DNA of 54,217 nucleotides from Candidatus Kaiserbacteria bacterium (GCA_029288835.1 JARIGN010000002.1:1-54217), one strand, 5' to 3'; numbered from the stretch's first letter, positions 8,947-17,731 are shown. The notes: a model not told the origin generated them from the letters alone. A program made the numbers and translations.

Positions 8947-10104
8947 CTATTCCCAATCAAGCGCAAAATACTTCTGATACTCGAGAAGCTCGCCCCGCTT
9001 CCATGCCGCGAGCAGGTATCCAGAAAGAAAACTCGTGACGATTCCCGTGCCGCCAAAGCCTGTGCTCGCGATGTACGGCGTGCCAGGAATTGCACCTATA
9101 TAAGGAACGCTGCGCGCGGTCGGGTAGAAGAGCCCGCTCCAAGTCGCCTGGTGGGTATAGGTGCTATCAATGCCGAGAACCTCGCGCGCATAGGTGTCTA
9201 TGCGGGCATATTTTTCTGCATCATGCTCGGGCGTAGGCTCATATTCATGCTCAAAAACGTCTTCTCCACCCACCCACAGGCGGTTCCCCGCAAAAGAACG
9301 AATGTAGTGGTACGGCGCGTCGGTATCCCAAAGGACGGAATCTCGGAAAAGTTCTGGAAGCTGCTCAGGGGTCTTATACGAAACCACAAAGGTACGCTTT
9401 CGCTTGATCTTAAGATCGGGCAAGAGACCGCCGCCGTCTCCCGTCGCAATGATGATATGCTCGCCCGAGTACTCAACACTTTCTCCTGACGCAGGAGCAG
9501 AATTTTCAACAGCCTGCATACTCTTCGGCATGACTGCGCGCACTCTATTCTGATCCAACCCGGTGACACGCGTGTTATACAAAATCTTTCCGCCGTGCTC
9601 TCGCACACCATGCGCAAGTCCTTTCAAGATCTGCTGGTTGTTGGTGACGCCGTCGCCATGGGTGGTGAGTACCGCAAGAATGCTCGGGTGCAGCTGCGGC
9701 GCCACATCAAGCGTGACGTTGGCACCGATCTTCTGGTACTGTTCAAATTTCTTTTCCAAAAGCGCAACGCCTTCGGTGGTATATGAGAAAAAATGGGCCG
9801 GCACCCGCTGCGCATTCCAATGAGGTTCACCAAGCTGGTGCGAGAATTCACTTAAGAGCTCAATACCCCTCTCTGAAACTTCCCAGATATCTTTTGCTCC
9901 CTCGGTTCTAAATACTTCCATGACATGCTCCCACGCTGCATCGGGGTCATGATTCATCTCTGCTGTGGAAGCATAGCTTGCGCTTTGGGTGCCGTCAGTT
10001 GCTTCGAGCACCAGTACGCGGTATCCATCAGCGCTTAAATAATACGCAGCGGAAAGGCCCGCTATCCCTGCGCCCACAATCACATAGTCATAGTGCTCAT
10101 CCAT
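8947..10104 (-). CDS. FAD-dependent oxidoreductase (DAO family)
   Basis: A 385-residue protein with an N-terminal Rossmann dinucleotide motif ([17 protein letters not shown], about residues 6-22), a central substrate-domain insertion, IIATGDGGG, and a C-terminal FAD segment with [19 protein letters not shown]. This matches D-amino-acid-oxidase/glycine-oxidase-like enzymes, but the substrate cannot be read from sequence. The ATG at 10104 is chosen because the Rossmann fold begins just after it and a TATAGT box (10112-10117) ends 7 nt upstream. The gene is divergent from the SDR gene. Confidence 0.88.
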   Translation of the reverse strand: MDEHYDYVIVGAGIAGLSAAYYLSADGYRVLVLEATDGTQSASYASTAEMNHDPDAAWEHVMEVFRTEGAKDIWEVSERGIELLSEFSHQLGEPHWNAQRVPAHFFSYTTEGVALLEKKFEQYQKIGANVTLDVAPQLHPSILAVLTTHGDGVTNNQQILKGLAHGVREHGGKILYNTRVTGLDQNRVRAVMPKSMQAVENSAPASGESVEYSGEHIIIATGDGGGLLPDLKIKRKRTFVVSYKTPEQLPELFRDSVLWDTDAPYHYIRSFAGNRLWVGGEDVFEHEYEPTPEHDAEKYARIDTYAREVLGIDSTYTHQATWSGLFYPTARSVPYIGAIPGTPYIASTGFGGTGIVTSFLSGYLLAAWKRGELLEYQKYFALDWE

Positions 10105-10215
10105 ATACCCCACTATACCGTATTCATTGCAACCACATGCAAAGCCCGTATGATGAGAGTATCTGTGTGATAAATATACAAGGCATTTATTTAGTAAAAA
10201 TAACAACGACGAACT

Positions 10216-10908
10216 ATGAAAATTCAGGACTCAGTAGCAATTGTGACGGGAGCCTCAGCCGGCATTGGACTTGCAACGGCAAAGCTTCTCGCCGAGCGTG
10301 GTGCAAAGGTTGTGCTCGCGGCGCGTAACGAAGCAAAGCTTAAGGAGCTCGAGGTGGAAATCCCTAACTCTTTCGCCGTCGTTACCGATATGCGCAAGGA
10401 AGAAGACATTCAAAATATGATTGATAAGACCATGGAGAAATTTGGCCGCATCGATATTCTCGTGAATAACGCGGGCCAGGGCATGCGCTCATCACTAGAG
10501 AACATAAACATGGATGAGTACCGCGACATTATGGAGTTGAACGTGTTCAGCGTCGTGAGTGCCATGCAAAAAGTCATCCCTAGTATGCGCGCACAAGGCG
10601 GTGGCATGATCCTGAACGTAAGCTCGCGCGTTTCCAAAAACTATTACACCGAGCTCTCTGCCTATGCCTCCACAAAGTATGCACTTAACGCACTTTCCCT
10701 TACCTCGCGCGAGGAGCTTGCGCCAGATCACATCACTGTGAGCGTCTTCCATCCAAAAATGACGGCGACTGACTTTGGTGCAAACGCTAAGGGTGAGAAA
10801 TATAATTCAAGCGCCGGCCGCCCGGGTATGGCCGTGGATACCGCGGAGCAGGTCGCTGAAAAAATGCTTGAGCAAATCGAAAGCGAAGAAGCCGAGGCGA
10901 GTATGTAG
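10216..10908 (+). CDS. Short-chain dehydrogenase/reductase
   Basis: A 230-residue classical SDR. It has the cofactor motif TGASAGIG (11-18), NNAG (84-87), the catalytic Ser region NVSS (134-137) and the Tyr150-x3-Lys154 pair (YASTK). An Arg after the second beta strand (AARN) suggests NADP(H) preference, which is an inference. The last 20 residues are acidic. It is transcribed away from the FAD oxidoreductase with about 110 bp between them. The substrate is unknown. Confidence 0.92.
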   Translation: MKIQDSVAIVTGASAGIGLATAKLLAERGAKVVLAARNEAKLKELEVEIPNSFAVVTDMRKEEDIQNMIDKTMEKFGRIDILVNNAGQGMRSSLENINMDEYRDIMELNVFSVVSAMQKVIPSMRAQGGGMILNVSSRVSKNYYTELSAYASTKYALNALSLTSREELAPDHITVSVFHPKMTATDFGANAKGEKYNSSAGRPGMAVDTAEQVAEKMLEQIESEEAEASM

Positions 10909-10926
10909 ACAGTTTGTAATGATTTG

Positions 10927-11409
10927 CTACATTGCCTTTGCACCAATTCCCTGCAAAAACTTTTCATCAGCAGAAAAGAGCGAGCCATAAAGCGCAATTG
11001 CTTCGGAAGCAATGTCTCCGAGAGTATTTAGTGAAGGCGTTACCGAAGCGCCTTGTTGCGCCGCACCTTGCACGAGATACCAATGCACAAGTGAGGCACC
11101 GGTATAAAATCCCATCCACTCGAGCACCTCACTGCTCTCGTTCCAAGAATCACCTATATAGGTATCGCGCATAGAGGATACTTTTTCCTGTGTCTTGCTA
11201 GCAGACTCTTCTACTTTTTGCGTCACATCTTCCTGCGCGGCAAACCCGGCAACTTTTTGCTCGAGATTATTAAAACGCTCTTTGAGAGTATCCAGCTCCT
11301 GAGGCTGCATAATCTGCACGAAGCCTTCCCTACCTTTATCCAAAGTATCACTCCCAAGCCGCGCAAACGCCAATACTTCACCAAGTTTTTTCTGTAAGAA
11401 TTCGTTCAT
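10927..11409 (-). CDS. Hypothetical protein with a helical, coiled-coil-prone N-terminal half
   Basis: A 160-residue protein, not recognised. Residues 1-95 are charged and helix-forming (repeated Glu/Lys/Gln heptad-like pattern, DTLKERFNNLEQKV). Residues 100-160 are more hydrophobic and contain WMGFYTGASLVHWYLVQG, which could be a buried or membrane-touching helix. ATG 11409 is preferred over an upstream in-frame start because it gives a normal hydrophilic N-terminus. It converges on the SDR gene with an 18-bp gap. Confidence 0.6.
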   Translation of the reverse strand: MNEFLQKKLGEVLAFARLGSDTLDKGREGFVQIMQPQELDTLKERFNNLEQKVAGFAAQEDVTQKVEESASKTQEKVSSMRDTYIGDSWNESSEVLEWMGFYTGASLVHWYLVQGAAQQGASVTPSLNTLGDIASEAIALYGSLFSADEKFLQGIGAKAM

Positions 11410-11470
11410 AGACTGCCATACTACCCGAAGGTATATGAGCAAAGCGTTAATCAGCTCATCTTGCCCGTAT

Positions 11471-11920
11471 TTACATCTTCCTGCTGTCGTATGCCCAGTG
11501 GAGAATGGCCTGGCGCTGGCGTGGACGGCAGGTGCTATCGCCCGGGCGACAGTGCTGCTTCAGCTGGCTAATGTGCCGGCCAATAGCATGCCAGCGCCGA
11601 ATCTGCCGTGCATCTTCTTCCGGCAAGCGGCGCCCCATCGTATAGCGGCAATACCACTGGAACCATCCGAGCGGGTCTTCTTTCGCAATCCATCCTTTTT
11701 CAATCCATACCGAGCGCGGCTGCGAAGCATTCACGCCGAAGCAGTTTAGCGTTGCGCGTGGCTTGCCATCGGGGCTGAGTTTTGCATGCGTAAACCAACT
11801 TTTCGGAAACTCTTTGAATGCTTCTGGCGCGTCAGCAAAGTACGCGCCACCAAAGACGCCGAGCTCGAGCATTTCTTTCGGGGTAAGGTCAGGCTTAAAT
11901 TCCGGGATTATTGTGCTCAT
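11471..11920 (-). CDS. Conserved protein of unknown function with a Cys/Arg-rich C-terminus
   Basis: A 149-residue soluble protein. It resembles a conserved but [15 protein letters not shown] family found in bacteria and fungi (recalled, not searched): LGVFGGAYF, ASQPRSVWIEKGWI, DPLGWFQWYCRY and the C-terminal HCRPGDSTCRPRQRQAILHWAYDSRK. Invariant-looking Trp, Arg and two Cys suggest a nucleic-acid or metal site, but no catalytic role is known. A TTG at 11932 overlaps the TspO stop and is an alternative start. It follows tspO in the same unit. Confidence 0.7.
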   Translation of the reverse strand: MSTIIPEFKPDLTPKEMLELGVFGGAYFADAPEAFKEFPKSWFTHAKLSPDGKPRATLNCFGVNASQPRSVWIEKGWIAKEDPLGWFQWYCRYTMGRRLPEEDARQIRRWHAIGRHISQLKQHCRPGDSTCRPRQRQAILHWAYDSRKM

Positions 11921-11928
11921 ATTTCTGC

Positions 11929-12372
11929 TCAACTACCTTTCTTGATTCGCCCCTCTTTATCCACTACCTTCCCGTTCATAACCGTAATGGTAATCTGAAG
12001 CACGCTCGCGAAACATACCCAGGCAAGGTATGGGATGTTTAGGTACGAAACCCACGCTGCAGTCGGAAAGATGGCAACCTGCGCCCAGAGGAGCGTCACT
12101 GCGACGAGCACCTCATCAAGCGAAGCGAGCACGTATTTGTTATAGCGAAACTGCAGGAGTGTATACGCAGCATTAAAGATCAGGTTCAATAAAAACGGCA
12201 GTACTATCCAAAAAGAAATATTCCCTCCTATAAATAGATACGCCACGTAGCCAAAAGAAATGGCAATCAAAAGGTAGAGCACTGACCATACTGGCCCAAA
12301 AACCCAGGACGGTGGTGCCCAGGACGGCTTTCGATATGCCTTGTATTGCGCTGGCGTGCGTTCAGGGTTCAT
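11929..12372 (-). CDS. tspO: TspO/MBR family membrane protein
   Basis: A 147-residue five-helix protein. The family hallmark is clear near the N-terminus (KPSWAPPSWVFGPVWSVLYLL, about residues 14-34), followed by WIVLPFLLNLIFNAAYTLLQFRYN and a C-terminal helix. TspO proteins bind porphyrins and related ligands and affect stress responses. The ligand here is unknown. The first helix hairpin is short, as in other small bacterial TspO. An extended -10-like TGCTACGAT lies about 24 nt further upstream. Confidence 0.9.
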   Translation of the reverse strand: MNPERTPAQYKAYRKPSWAPPSWVFGPVWSVLYLLIAISFGYVAYLFIGGNISFWIVLPFLLNLIFNAAYTLLQFRYNKYVLASLDEVLVAVTLLWAQVAIFPTAAWVSYLNIPYLAWVCFASVLQITITVMNGKVVDKEGRIKKGS

Positions 12373-12467
12373 AGGTAGCAGCTTTACGAGTACATTTATC
12401 GTAGCATTTTCCCGTATTCATGCGCTATACACGCCTTTTCCTATTTACTCCATATTAGAATGGAAGT

Positions 12468-13175
12468 ATGGAGATCCATCACGAAACCAACAGCGAAGTT
12501 GCTTTTGAGACTGCGCGCTACCTTTCCGAAATATTTCGTTCCTATGCTTCCCTGCCATTCCTCTTTCTCTCTTCTGGTGGCTCTTCCCTCCAGCTTCTTG
12601 ACCTGCTCGACACAGAACACTTCGGCCCACACAGCACCGTTGCTGTCTTAGATGAACGATTTTCAACAGATCCTTTGAAAAATAATTTCGCGCAAATGCA
12701 AGCAACTGAGTTTTATCAGAAAGCAAAAGAACGCGGAGCCCAATTTATTGAAACGAAGATTCGCGAGAATGAAACTATAGAGGAAGCCGCGGCAGGATTC
12801 GAGAAAGCGTTACGAACCTGGGTCGCCAAAAATCACGGCCCCATTATTGCTACGGTAGGGGTCGGTCCGGACACGCATACCTCAGGCATCATGCCCTTTC
12901 CTGAAGATCCGACGTTCTTTGAGACAACCTTCAATGATGAAAATCATTGGGTTGCCGCCTATGATGCAAACGATAAGAACCCCGAACGGCTCCGCATCAC
13001 CTGTACGATTCCCTTCTTTCGAATGATCACACATCCCGTCCTTTTCGTTACCGGAGAAAATAAGCGCGATGCGCTCGACGTGCTCGCCGCAAGCGAAGGC
13101 ACCGTTCACGAACACCCATGCCGCATCTGGCGTGAGATATCTTCTTCGGTGCTATTCACCGATCAAAAAATCTAG
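12468..13175 (+). CDS. 6-phosphogluconolactonase / sugar-phosphate isomerase-like protein
   Basis: A 235-residue protein of the SugarP_isomerase (NagB/PGL) fold. It contains LFLSSGGSSLQLLDLL (phosphate-binding loop), LDERFSTDPLKNNFAQM, GVGPDTHTSGIMPF and a C-terminal RITCTIPFF segment, in the order seen in 6-phosphogluconolactonases. It would hydrolyse the lactone in the oxidative pentose phosphate pathway, but no G6PD or 6PGD lies nearby. TAGAAT at 12456-12461 ends 6 nt before ATG, consistent with a leaderless start. Confidence 0.8.
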   Translation: MEIHHETNSEVAFETARYLSEIFRSYASLPFLFLSSGGSSLQLLDLLDTEHFGPHSTVAVLDERFSTDPLKNNFAQMQATEFYQKAKERGAQFIETKIRENETIEEAAAGFEKALRTWVAKNHGPIIATVGVGPDTHTSGIMPFPEDPTFFETTFNDENHWVAAYDANDKNPERLRITCTIPFFRMITHPVLFVTGENKRDALDVLAASEGTVHEHPCRIWREISSSVLFTDQKI

Positions 13176-13178
13176 TCA

Positions 13179-13499
13179 CTAGATAATTTCTATCGGATAT
13201 ACATCAAGCGCGGGTTCTTCATACGGATGCGCGTCTTTAATTGCGGCGATGACGGCTTTAAGTCTGTCACCATGGCACACCGTCTCAATTCTTTCTTCTT
13301 CAACTTCCTCCATTTTTCCCACTTCACCGATCGTCGGATTTGCTCCTTCTCCTGGCTTAAATCTTCCCATACCCTTCATCGTAAACGTGCAAAAAGTATA
13401 GTTCCCTATTACACCTGCACCGGCATTTCCCATAGCTTCACGCACCTTGTCGGCAGCTGATTCAGGAACGTAGATAACTATCTTGTACTGCTTCTCCAT
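13179..13499 (-). CDS. YqfO/NIF3-insert-like small protein (COG3323)
   Basis: A 106-residue protein matching the stand-alone COG3323 family related to the NIF3 insert domain: YKIVIYVPESAADKVREAMG, GAGVIGNYTFCTF and the C-terminal AIKDAHPYEEPALDVYPI motif with a His-Pro-Tyr-Glu-Glu cluster. The fold is a CutA/PII-like ferredoxin fold that may bind a metal or small ligand. The function is not established. It converges on the PGL-like gene with a 3-bp gap. Confidence 0.82.
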   Translation of the reverse strand: MEKQYKIVIYVPESAADKVREAMGNAGAGVIGNYTFCTFTMKGMGRFKPGEGANPTIGEVGKMEEVEEERIETVCHGDRLKAVIAAIKDAHPYEEPALDVYPIEII

Positions 13500-13508
13500 A
13501 TCTCAATA

Positions 13509-14078
13509 TTAGTTATTAGCTGGTGCATACCGCAAAATCACTCCTCCGCTCTCTAACTGCTGATCCTCAAGGAGGGCGAGCTTCTGGTGTGGAATGCCTT
13601 CGGCAAATAAGTGCCTTCCCTTTCCAAGGAAAATCGGTGCGACACCGAGCCGGTATTCATCAAAAAGCCCTGCCTTCATGAGCGATTCTGAAAGGATGGC
13701 GCTGCCAAAAACGAACATATTCCCTTCGCCTTCTTGCTTGAGTTTCTGAATTTCTGCGACCGCATCTTTTATTACCGTCGAGTTTTGCCATTCTGCAGAC
13801 GTGGGGGAGGTCGAGCAGACTATTTTTGGAAGGCTGTTCATAAGCTCCGCGACTTCGTCTTGACCTTCTTCCTGCTCTTTCGGCTGAGACCAATACTCGG
13901 CCATACCTTTATAGGTATTCTCGCCAAAGACGAGCATCTCAGCAGTCTTGAGCTGCTCGATAATAAACTTCTCGAGATCAGGACCCCACATGCTCTGATG
14001 GAACGCCAAATCCCACGGCTTCTCACCTTCAAAGTACCCGTCGAGGGTCACCAAATTCCACATGATGAGTTTTCGCAT
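13509..14078 (-). CDS. RibD C-terminal / dihydrofolate-reductase-fold protein
   Basis: A 189-residue single-domain protein: MRKLIMWNLVTLDGYFEG at the N-terminus, LVFGENTYKGMAEYW, FVFGSAILSESLMKAGLFDEYRL and a C-terminal strand. This is the RibD_C/DHFR-like reductase family seen widely as stand-alone proteins. It probably uses NADPH. The substrate is unknown and a true folate reductase role is uncertain. ATG 14078 is chosen because TATAAT (14085-14090) ends 6 nt upstream, giving a leaderless start. Confidence 0.85.
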   Translation of the reverse strand: MRKLIMWNLVTLDGYFEGEKPWDLAFHQSMWGPDLEKFIIEQLKTAEMLVFGENTYKGMAEYWSQPKEQEEGQDEVAELMNSLPKIVCSTSPTSAEWQNSTVIKDAVAEIQKLKQEGEGNMFVFGSAILSESLMKAGLFDEYRLGVAPIFLGKGRHLFAEGIPHQKLALLEDQQLESGGVILRYAPANN

Positions 14079-14084
14079 AGAGAC

Positions 14085-14090
14085 ATTATA
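14085..14090 (-). promoter_or_regulatory. Consensus -10 box of the RibD/DHFR-like gene
   Basis: TATAAT on the minus strand, 6 nt before the ATG at 14078, with no room for a ribosome binding site. It is one of the clearest examples of the leaderless layout in this window. Confidence 0.65.
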
Positions 14091-14113
14091 CAATGACCTA
14101 CTCTCACTACTCG

Positions 14114-15853
14114 CTACGTATGGGCCACTATATATGCGCGCGTAAGTGGGCCGAAATAGCCGCTTGCAGGAGATATGCCGTGCGCTTTTTGGTATTCAAC
14201 TAATGCCGCCTTCGTGAGTGCGCCAAAATAGCCCGTGACGCCGTTTGCCGCGAGTGCCTGCGCTGCTTTCCCTGTGTTTACTGAAATGAGGAGTAACTGC
14301 AATGCCTTAACATCACTGCCACTCATACCGTTTTTAAGGTCTCTCGTGAACATATTACTGGTAGTAGCGACGCGAGAACCTTCCCTTCCCGGCATTTTCA
14401 GCAGCAGCGCCTGGTATTCAGCTTCCAGATTCTGCAATTCGCTTTCAGAATTAGTAGACACAGAGACAGGCATTTGTGCCGCAATCTGTGGAACCCTCAG
14501 CTGTCCCGAAAATCCTGATGACGTATTTTGCACTGTCGACGGTGCCGTGCCAGTGGTCGTAGCGGTTAGCATTGCAGAAGGCGTGCTTGTCCCGATACTG
14601 TTCACAGCACTCACGCGGAAGTCATAGGCCGTTCCGCTCGTGAGTCCCGTTACGATCGCATTCGTCGAGGTAGAGACACCATCGGCAACTGTCGCCCAAG
14701 AATTTTTCCCAGACAGAGAATACTCGACTTGGTAATCGGTAACCTGTTTCCCCCCATCATCCGTGGGTGCAGTGAAGGTAAGTAAGACGGAAGTGTCAGC
14801 AGGCGTTGCGGTGGTAAGGGTCGGGGTGCTCGGGGCAGTAGCCGCAAACGTGTACAGGTAATTGTCTGTCGCATCAATTGCGACACCCTTCGTACCATCA
14901 GACGAAATAGCGACGCCGTTCCATTGCACGGTGCTGGTGGCATGCTGTTCCTGCCAGGTGCTTTCTCCGGTATCAGAAAACCAGACATGGCCATTGTCCG
15001 TGCTTGCAAGCATGCTCTGGCCGTCGGGCGTTATGGCCGCAGCATCCCAGCTTCCAGTATCGTTTAATCCCGTATCGACGACTGAATCTCCGGCGCTGTT
15101 AGAGTAATACAAAACATTGTTCCCACCGCCAAGCAGGACTCCCCCATTTGCCGCTGCTAACCCATACCAGGGTACCGTCGAACCAAGATCTTCAGTCCAG
15201 CTTAGTCCTTCGTTAGTTGACACCGCGAGTGAAGGGGTGGTTGTCGCTGCGCCCACCGCTAAATAATTTCCATCGGGAGAATAGGAAATGGCATCCCATT
15301 CCTTTCCTGATATATTTGGTGCCGTGTTCCAGGTCGCACCGTAGTCGTTTGAGATCTCAATGAGATTGTCATACGTGGAAGCAGCTGCAAGGTATTCACC
15401 ATTAGCAGACATCGTGACGGAAAGCCACGTATCAGCTGTGCCCGGACCCACTTCATTCCACGTGAGTCCGCTGTTTATCGAAAGCCAGATATGCCCGTTA
15501 TACTGAACACCAACGATGCGCGTGCCATCGGATGAAATCGCGACTGATTCCCATGGTTCATTTCCTGAGGCAGCAGCGGTGAGAATTTCGCTCCAGGTCA
15601 CTCCGCCGTCCGTCGAGCGATACAGCCCCTGCTCGGTGCCCCCGTATACTCCGGTGACGATGATCTGGCCGTTCGCTGATTCTGCCACGGTACTCATCGG
15701 CTGCGAGGGTGCACCTGCTTGCCGCGTCCACGTTAATGCATACGCTCGGTTAGGCCCACCAACCACGAGACCTAAGAGCAGCAGGAAAACAAGCGGTGAC
15801 GAAAACGCTTGAATAAACCGCATCGCTTTCGCCTGGGTCAGTAGATCACTCAT
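14114..15853 (-). CDS. Secreted BNR/sialidase-like propeller + FN3 + peptidoglycan-binding protein
   Basis: A 579-residue exported protein. A signal peptide spans about residues 8-40, ending near AYA. Residues 45-335 hold repeated YRSTDGGVTW, LSINSGLTWNE and VSTNEGLSWTE units of a BNR-type beta-propeller. A fibronectin type III domain follows (about 338-432), then a linker, and a C-terminal peptidoglycan-binding domain (505-579) with two GYFG-LT-A repeats. The propeller probably binds surface sugars or proteins while the C-terminus grips the wall. TATACT (15860-15865) lies 6 nt before ATG. Confidence 0.85.
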   Translation of the reverse strand: MSDLLTQAKAMRFIQAFSSPLVFLLLLGLVVGGPNRAYALTWTRQAGAPSQPMSTVAESANGQIIVTGVYGGTEQGLYRSTDGGVTWSEILTAAASGNEPWESVAISSDGTRIVGVQYNGHIWLSINSGLTWNEVGPGTADTWLSVTMSANGEYLAAASTYDNLIEISNDYGATWNTAPNISGKEWDAISYSPDGNYLAVGAATTTPSLAVSTNEGLSWTEDLGSTVPWYGLAAANGGVLLGGGNNVLYYSNSAGDSVVDTGLNDTGSWDAAAITPDGQSMLASTDNGHVWFSDTGESTWQEQHATSTVQWNGVAISSDGTKGVAIDATDNYLYTFAATAPSTPTLTTATPADTSVLLTFTAPTDDGGKQVTDYQVEYSLSGKNSWATVADGVSTSTNAIVTGLTSGTAYDFRVSAVNSIGTSTPSAMLTATTTGTAPSTVQNTSSGFSGQLRVPQIAAQMPVSVSTNSESELQNLEAEYQALLLKMPGREGSRVATTSNMFTRDLKNGMSGSDVKALQLLLISVNTGKAAQALAANGVTGYFGALTKAALVEYQKAHGISPASGYFGPLTRAYIVAHT

Positions 15854-15859
15854 AAAGAC

Positions 15860-15865
15860 AGTATA
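15860..15865 (-). promoter_or_regulatory. -10 box of the propeller/FN3 gene
   Basis: TATACT on the minus strand ends 6 nt before the ATG at 15853. A leaderless transcript is the simplest reading. Confidence 0.6.
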
Positions 15866-15925
15866 CCGTTTGAGCTTCCAGCTTTTTTATACTTTCCCCA
15901 CTATATTATATTTTCCCCATTGTTC

Positions 15926-16942
15926 TTATACTTTTCCTAACGGCACCTGTTGCAAGCGGAGCGCCGCAATTCTAATTTCTTCTGCTTTTTGTGTATGGTT
16001 CTTGGTGACATGCATATCAGGAGGATCGAGACGGAACGTACCGAATGCCGCTCGCGTTTCTGCGGGATCTTCTGAAATACGGTATAGGTCCGGATATGTT
16101 TCTTGCAGCTTTTTCAATTCTGCGTTGCCTTTCAATTGCTCGAGCAATGCGGGAGGCAGGCGCTTCTCCGCATAATCGCTTTCAAAAAGAAATTGCCGCG
16201 CCAGGCCGCATGCGTATCCTTCAAACTCTGTGTATAGATTTTTGAATGCCATATCAGCAGCATTCATGTGTAGTACAAGAAAATTCGAGATTATTCCTGC
16301 ATTTGAGCGCACGGGCTGCACTGACAGCATCGGAAACACGGGCGCTAGCTCTGGCAGATAGAAATTAGGGTATATATCGTGGTGCCAGTATGATTCGGCT
16401 ACGCGCGCATATTCAATAAAGGACGTGACTGGCTTAATGGGCGCGTCTGCAACAGAGCGATACAGGATGATTGGTATCTTGTTTTCGTCAACGGTATCGT
16501 TTGCGACATCCAGTATCGTGTCACCGATTTGTATCGCATTTTGGAAATACATTCCTTTATCGATTCCCCAGAACGGCCGCATGATGCCGCCTTCTTCAAG
16601 GAATTTCCTAAGCACACGCATACCCGGCTGGGTGTTTTTTGCAATCGCCGCCTTTATGCTTGCGTACACCGTATCGCGTATCGGAAGACACATGCCGTAG
16701 GGATATTCCTTATCGGTCGCAAGGCGTTCAAGCGTTGCAACCGGGTGCTGGAAAAGGATCGCATCGGCTTCCTTTCGAAAAACCAACACATCGGCAAGTA
16801 TGCTCGTCTCATTTGGGAGTATCCATTTCCCAGTGAGTGCAATCTGCTCCGCGTTTGGCGGAACAAGCTGTCCCGACAGCATGGGATGCAGGCGCAGTCG
16901 TGCAATATTTCGTTCGAGTAGTTCGTCGACAACTAGGGGCAT
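15926..16942 (-). CDS. Hypothetical protein, unrecognised
   Basis: A 338-residue soluble protein that I do not recognise. It has no signal peptide or membrane helix, a mixed alpha/beta composition, and scattered aromatic and His residues (ESYWHHDIYPNFY, HDIYP). The reading frame is long and uninterrupted, with codon use like its neighbours, so it is a real gene. ATG 16942 is used; a GTG ten codons upstream is possible. It lies just past tRNA-fMet on the same strand. Confidence 0.65.
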   Translation of the reverse strand: MPLVVDELLERNIARLRLHPMLSGQLVPPNAEQIALTGKWILPNETSILADVLVFRKEADAILFQHPVATLERLATDKEYPYGMCLPIRDTVYASIKAAIAKNTQPGMRVLRKFLEEGGIMRPFWGIDKGMYFQNAIQIGDTILDVANDTVDENKIPIILYRSVADAPIKPVTSFIEYARVAESYWHHDIYPNFYLPELAPVFPMLSVQPVRSNAGIISNFLVLHMNAADMAFKNLYTEFEGYACGLARQFLFESDYAEKRLPPALLEQLKGNAELKKLQETYPDLYRISEDPAETRAAFGTFRLDPPDMHVTKNHTQKAEEIRIAALRLQQVPLGKV

Positions 16943-16987
16943 GATACAAATTTCATGCGTACAGTATGCCACAGTGTCGGATTCGTG

Positions 16988-17058
16988 TTGCGGGGGCCGG
17001 AATCGAACCGGCGTCTGGAGGTTATGAGCCTCCCGAGGTACCTCTCCTCTACCCCGCT
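16988..17058 (-). tRNA. tRNA-Met(CAU), probably initiator tRNA-fMet
   Basis: A 71-nt cloverleaf: acceptor 17052-17058 with 16989-16995, D stem GAGG/CCTC, anticodon stem GGAGG/CCTCC with loop CTCATAA, and T arm GCCGG-TTCGATT-CCGGC. Bases 1 and 72 are A and A and cannot pair, and the D stem has A11-U24. Both are initiator features. The anticodon stem has only two of the usual three G-C pairs beside the loop. CCA is not encoded. Confidence 0.88.
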
Positions 17059-17125
17059 ATTATTGAGCGAGTATACCAACTTTTGGGTAATAAACAACCT
17101 TAACAAAGATGTTGGCCTAAACGTA

Positions 17126-17719
17126 CTAAATCTCCCCGAACTCCCGGAACACATTTTCATACTGGTTAATCGTGCGGTATGCGATGTTTGGCGAAAGCTG
17201 GAACTCTGAGCCACGGTGTGCAATGTCGTTACGCACGCGGTGCGCTTCCCAGGCGTCATTAAGCGTGCGGAAATGCGTAGGTGAGGAGCTTTTCAGCATG
17301 TCACCGAGCGTCGCGCCTTCATAGCCCTGCTTGCGGAGCACTTCCTCAAGCATGATGTCGGCCTCAATAATGGCCTGGCGCCAATCGCTCTCCTTCGGGC
17401 TTTCGATTAAATTCTTTATGTACGTCCAGCGGGAGTCCTCAAGCTTATCATGTACTTCCTCATGGGACTCGGTCTGGTATTTTTTATCGTCTTCCTCGCG
17501 AATCTGTTTGATGCGTGTCATGAGATACACGAGCACGCCAATGAGGATGATGCACACAAGAATGGCGACGAGCGAATAGAAAAGCCAGAGTGTGCTGAAA
17601 AAATCGCCAATGTTATCGAAAGAAAACTGTCCGCCAAAAAACAGGTTATAGAGAAGCTCGAAAAAATACGCGACGTTGAGGAAGTGAATGGAGGGACCGA
17701 CCGGATAGGTACTCGACAT
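17126..17719 (-). CDS. Membrane-anchored protein with HEPN-like RNDIAH motif
   Basis: A 197-residue protein. A hydrophobic N-terminal half holds one clear helix (about 43-70), followed by a charged helical linker and a C-terminal alpha-helical domain (about 95-190). That domain contains RVRNDIAHRG, matching the R-x4-H signature of HEPN domains, and is preceded by FRTLNDAWEAH. HEPN proteins are often RNases or substrate-binding modules. Catalytic activity is only a possibility. TATAAT (17726-17731) is 6 nt before ATG, a leaderless start. Confidence 0.72.
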   Translation of the reverse strand: MSSTYPVGPSIHFLNVAYFFELLYNLFFGGQFSFDNIGDFFSTLWLFYSLVAILVCIILIGVLVYLMTRIKQIREEDDKKYQTESHEEVHDKLEDSRWTYIKNLIESPKESDWRQAIIEADIMLEEVLRKQGYEGATLGDMLKSSSPTHFRTLNDAWEAHRVRNDIAHRGSEFQLSPNIAYRTINQYENVFREFGEI

Positions 17720-17725
17720 GCACCT

Positions 17726-17731
17726 ATTATA
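17726..17731 (-). promoter_or_regulatory. Consensus -10 box of the HEPN-like gene
   Basis: A perfect TATAAT on the minus strand ends 6 nt before the ATG at 17719, leaving no room for a Shine-Dalgarno site. Confidence 0.65.
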
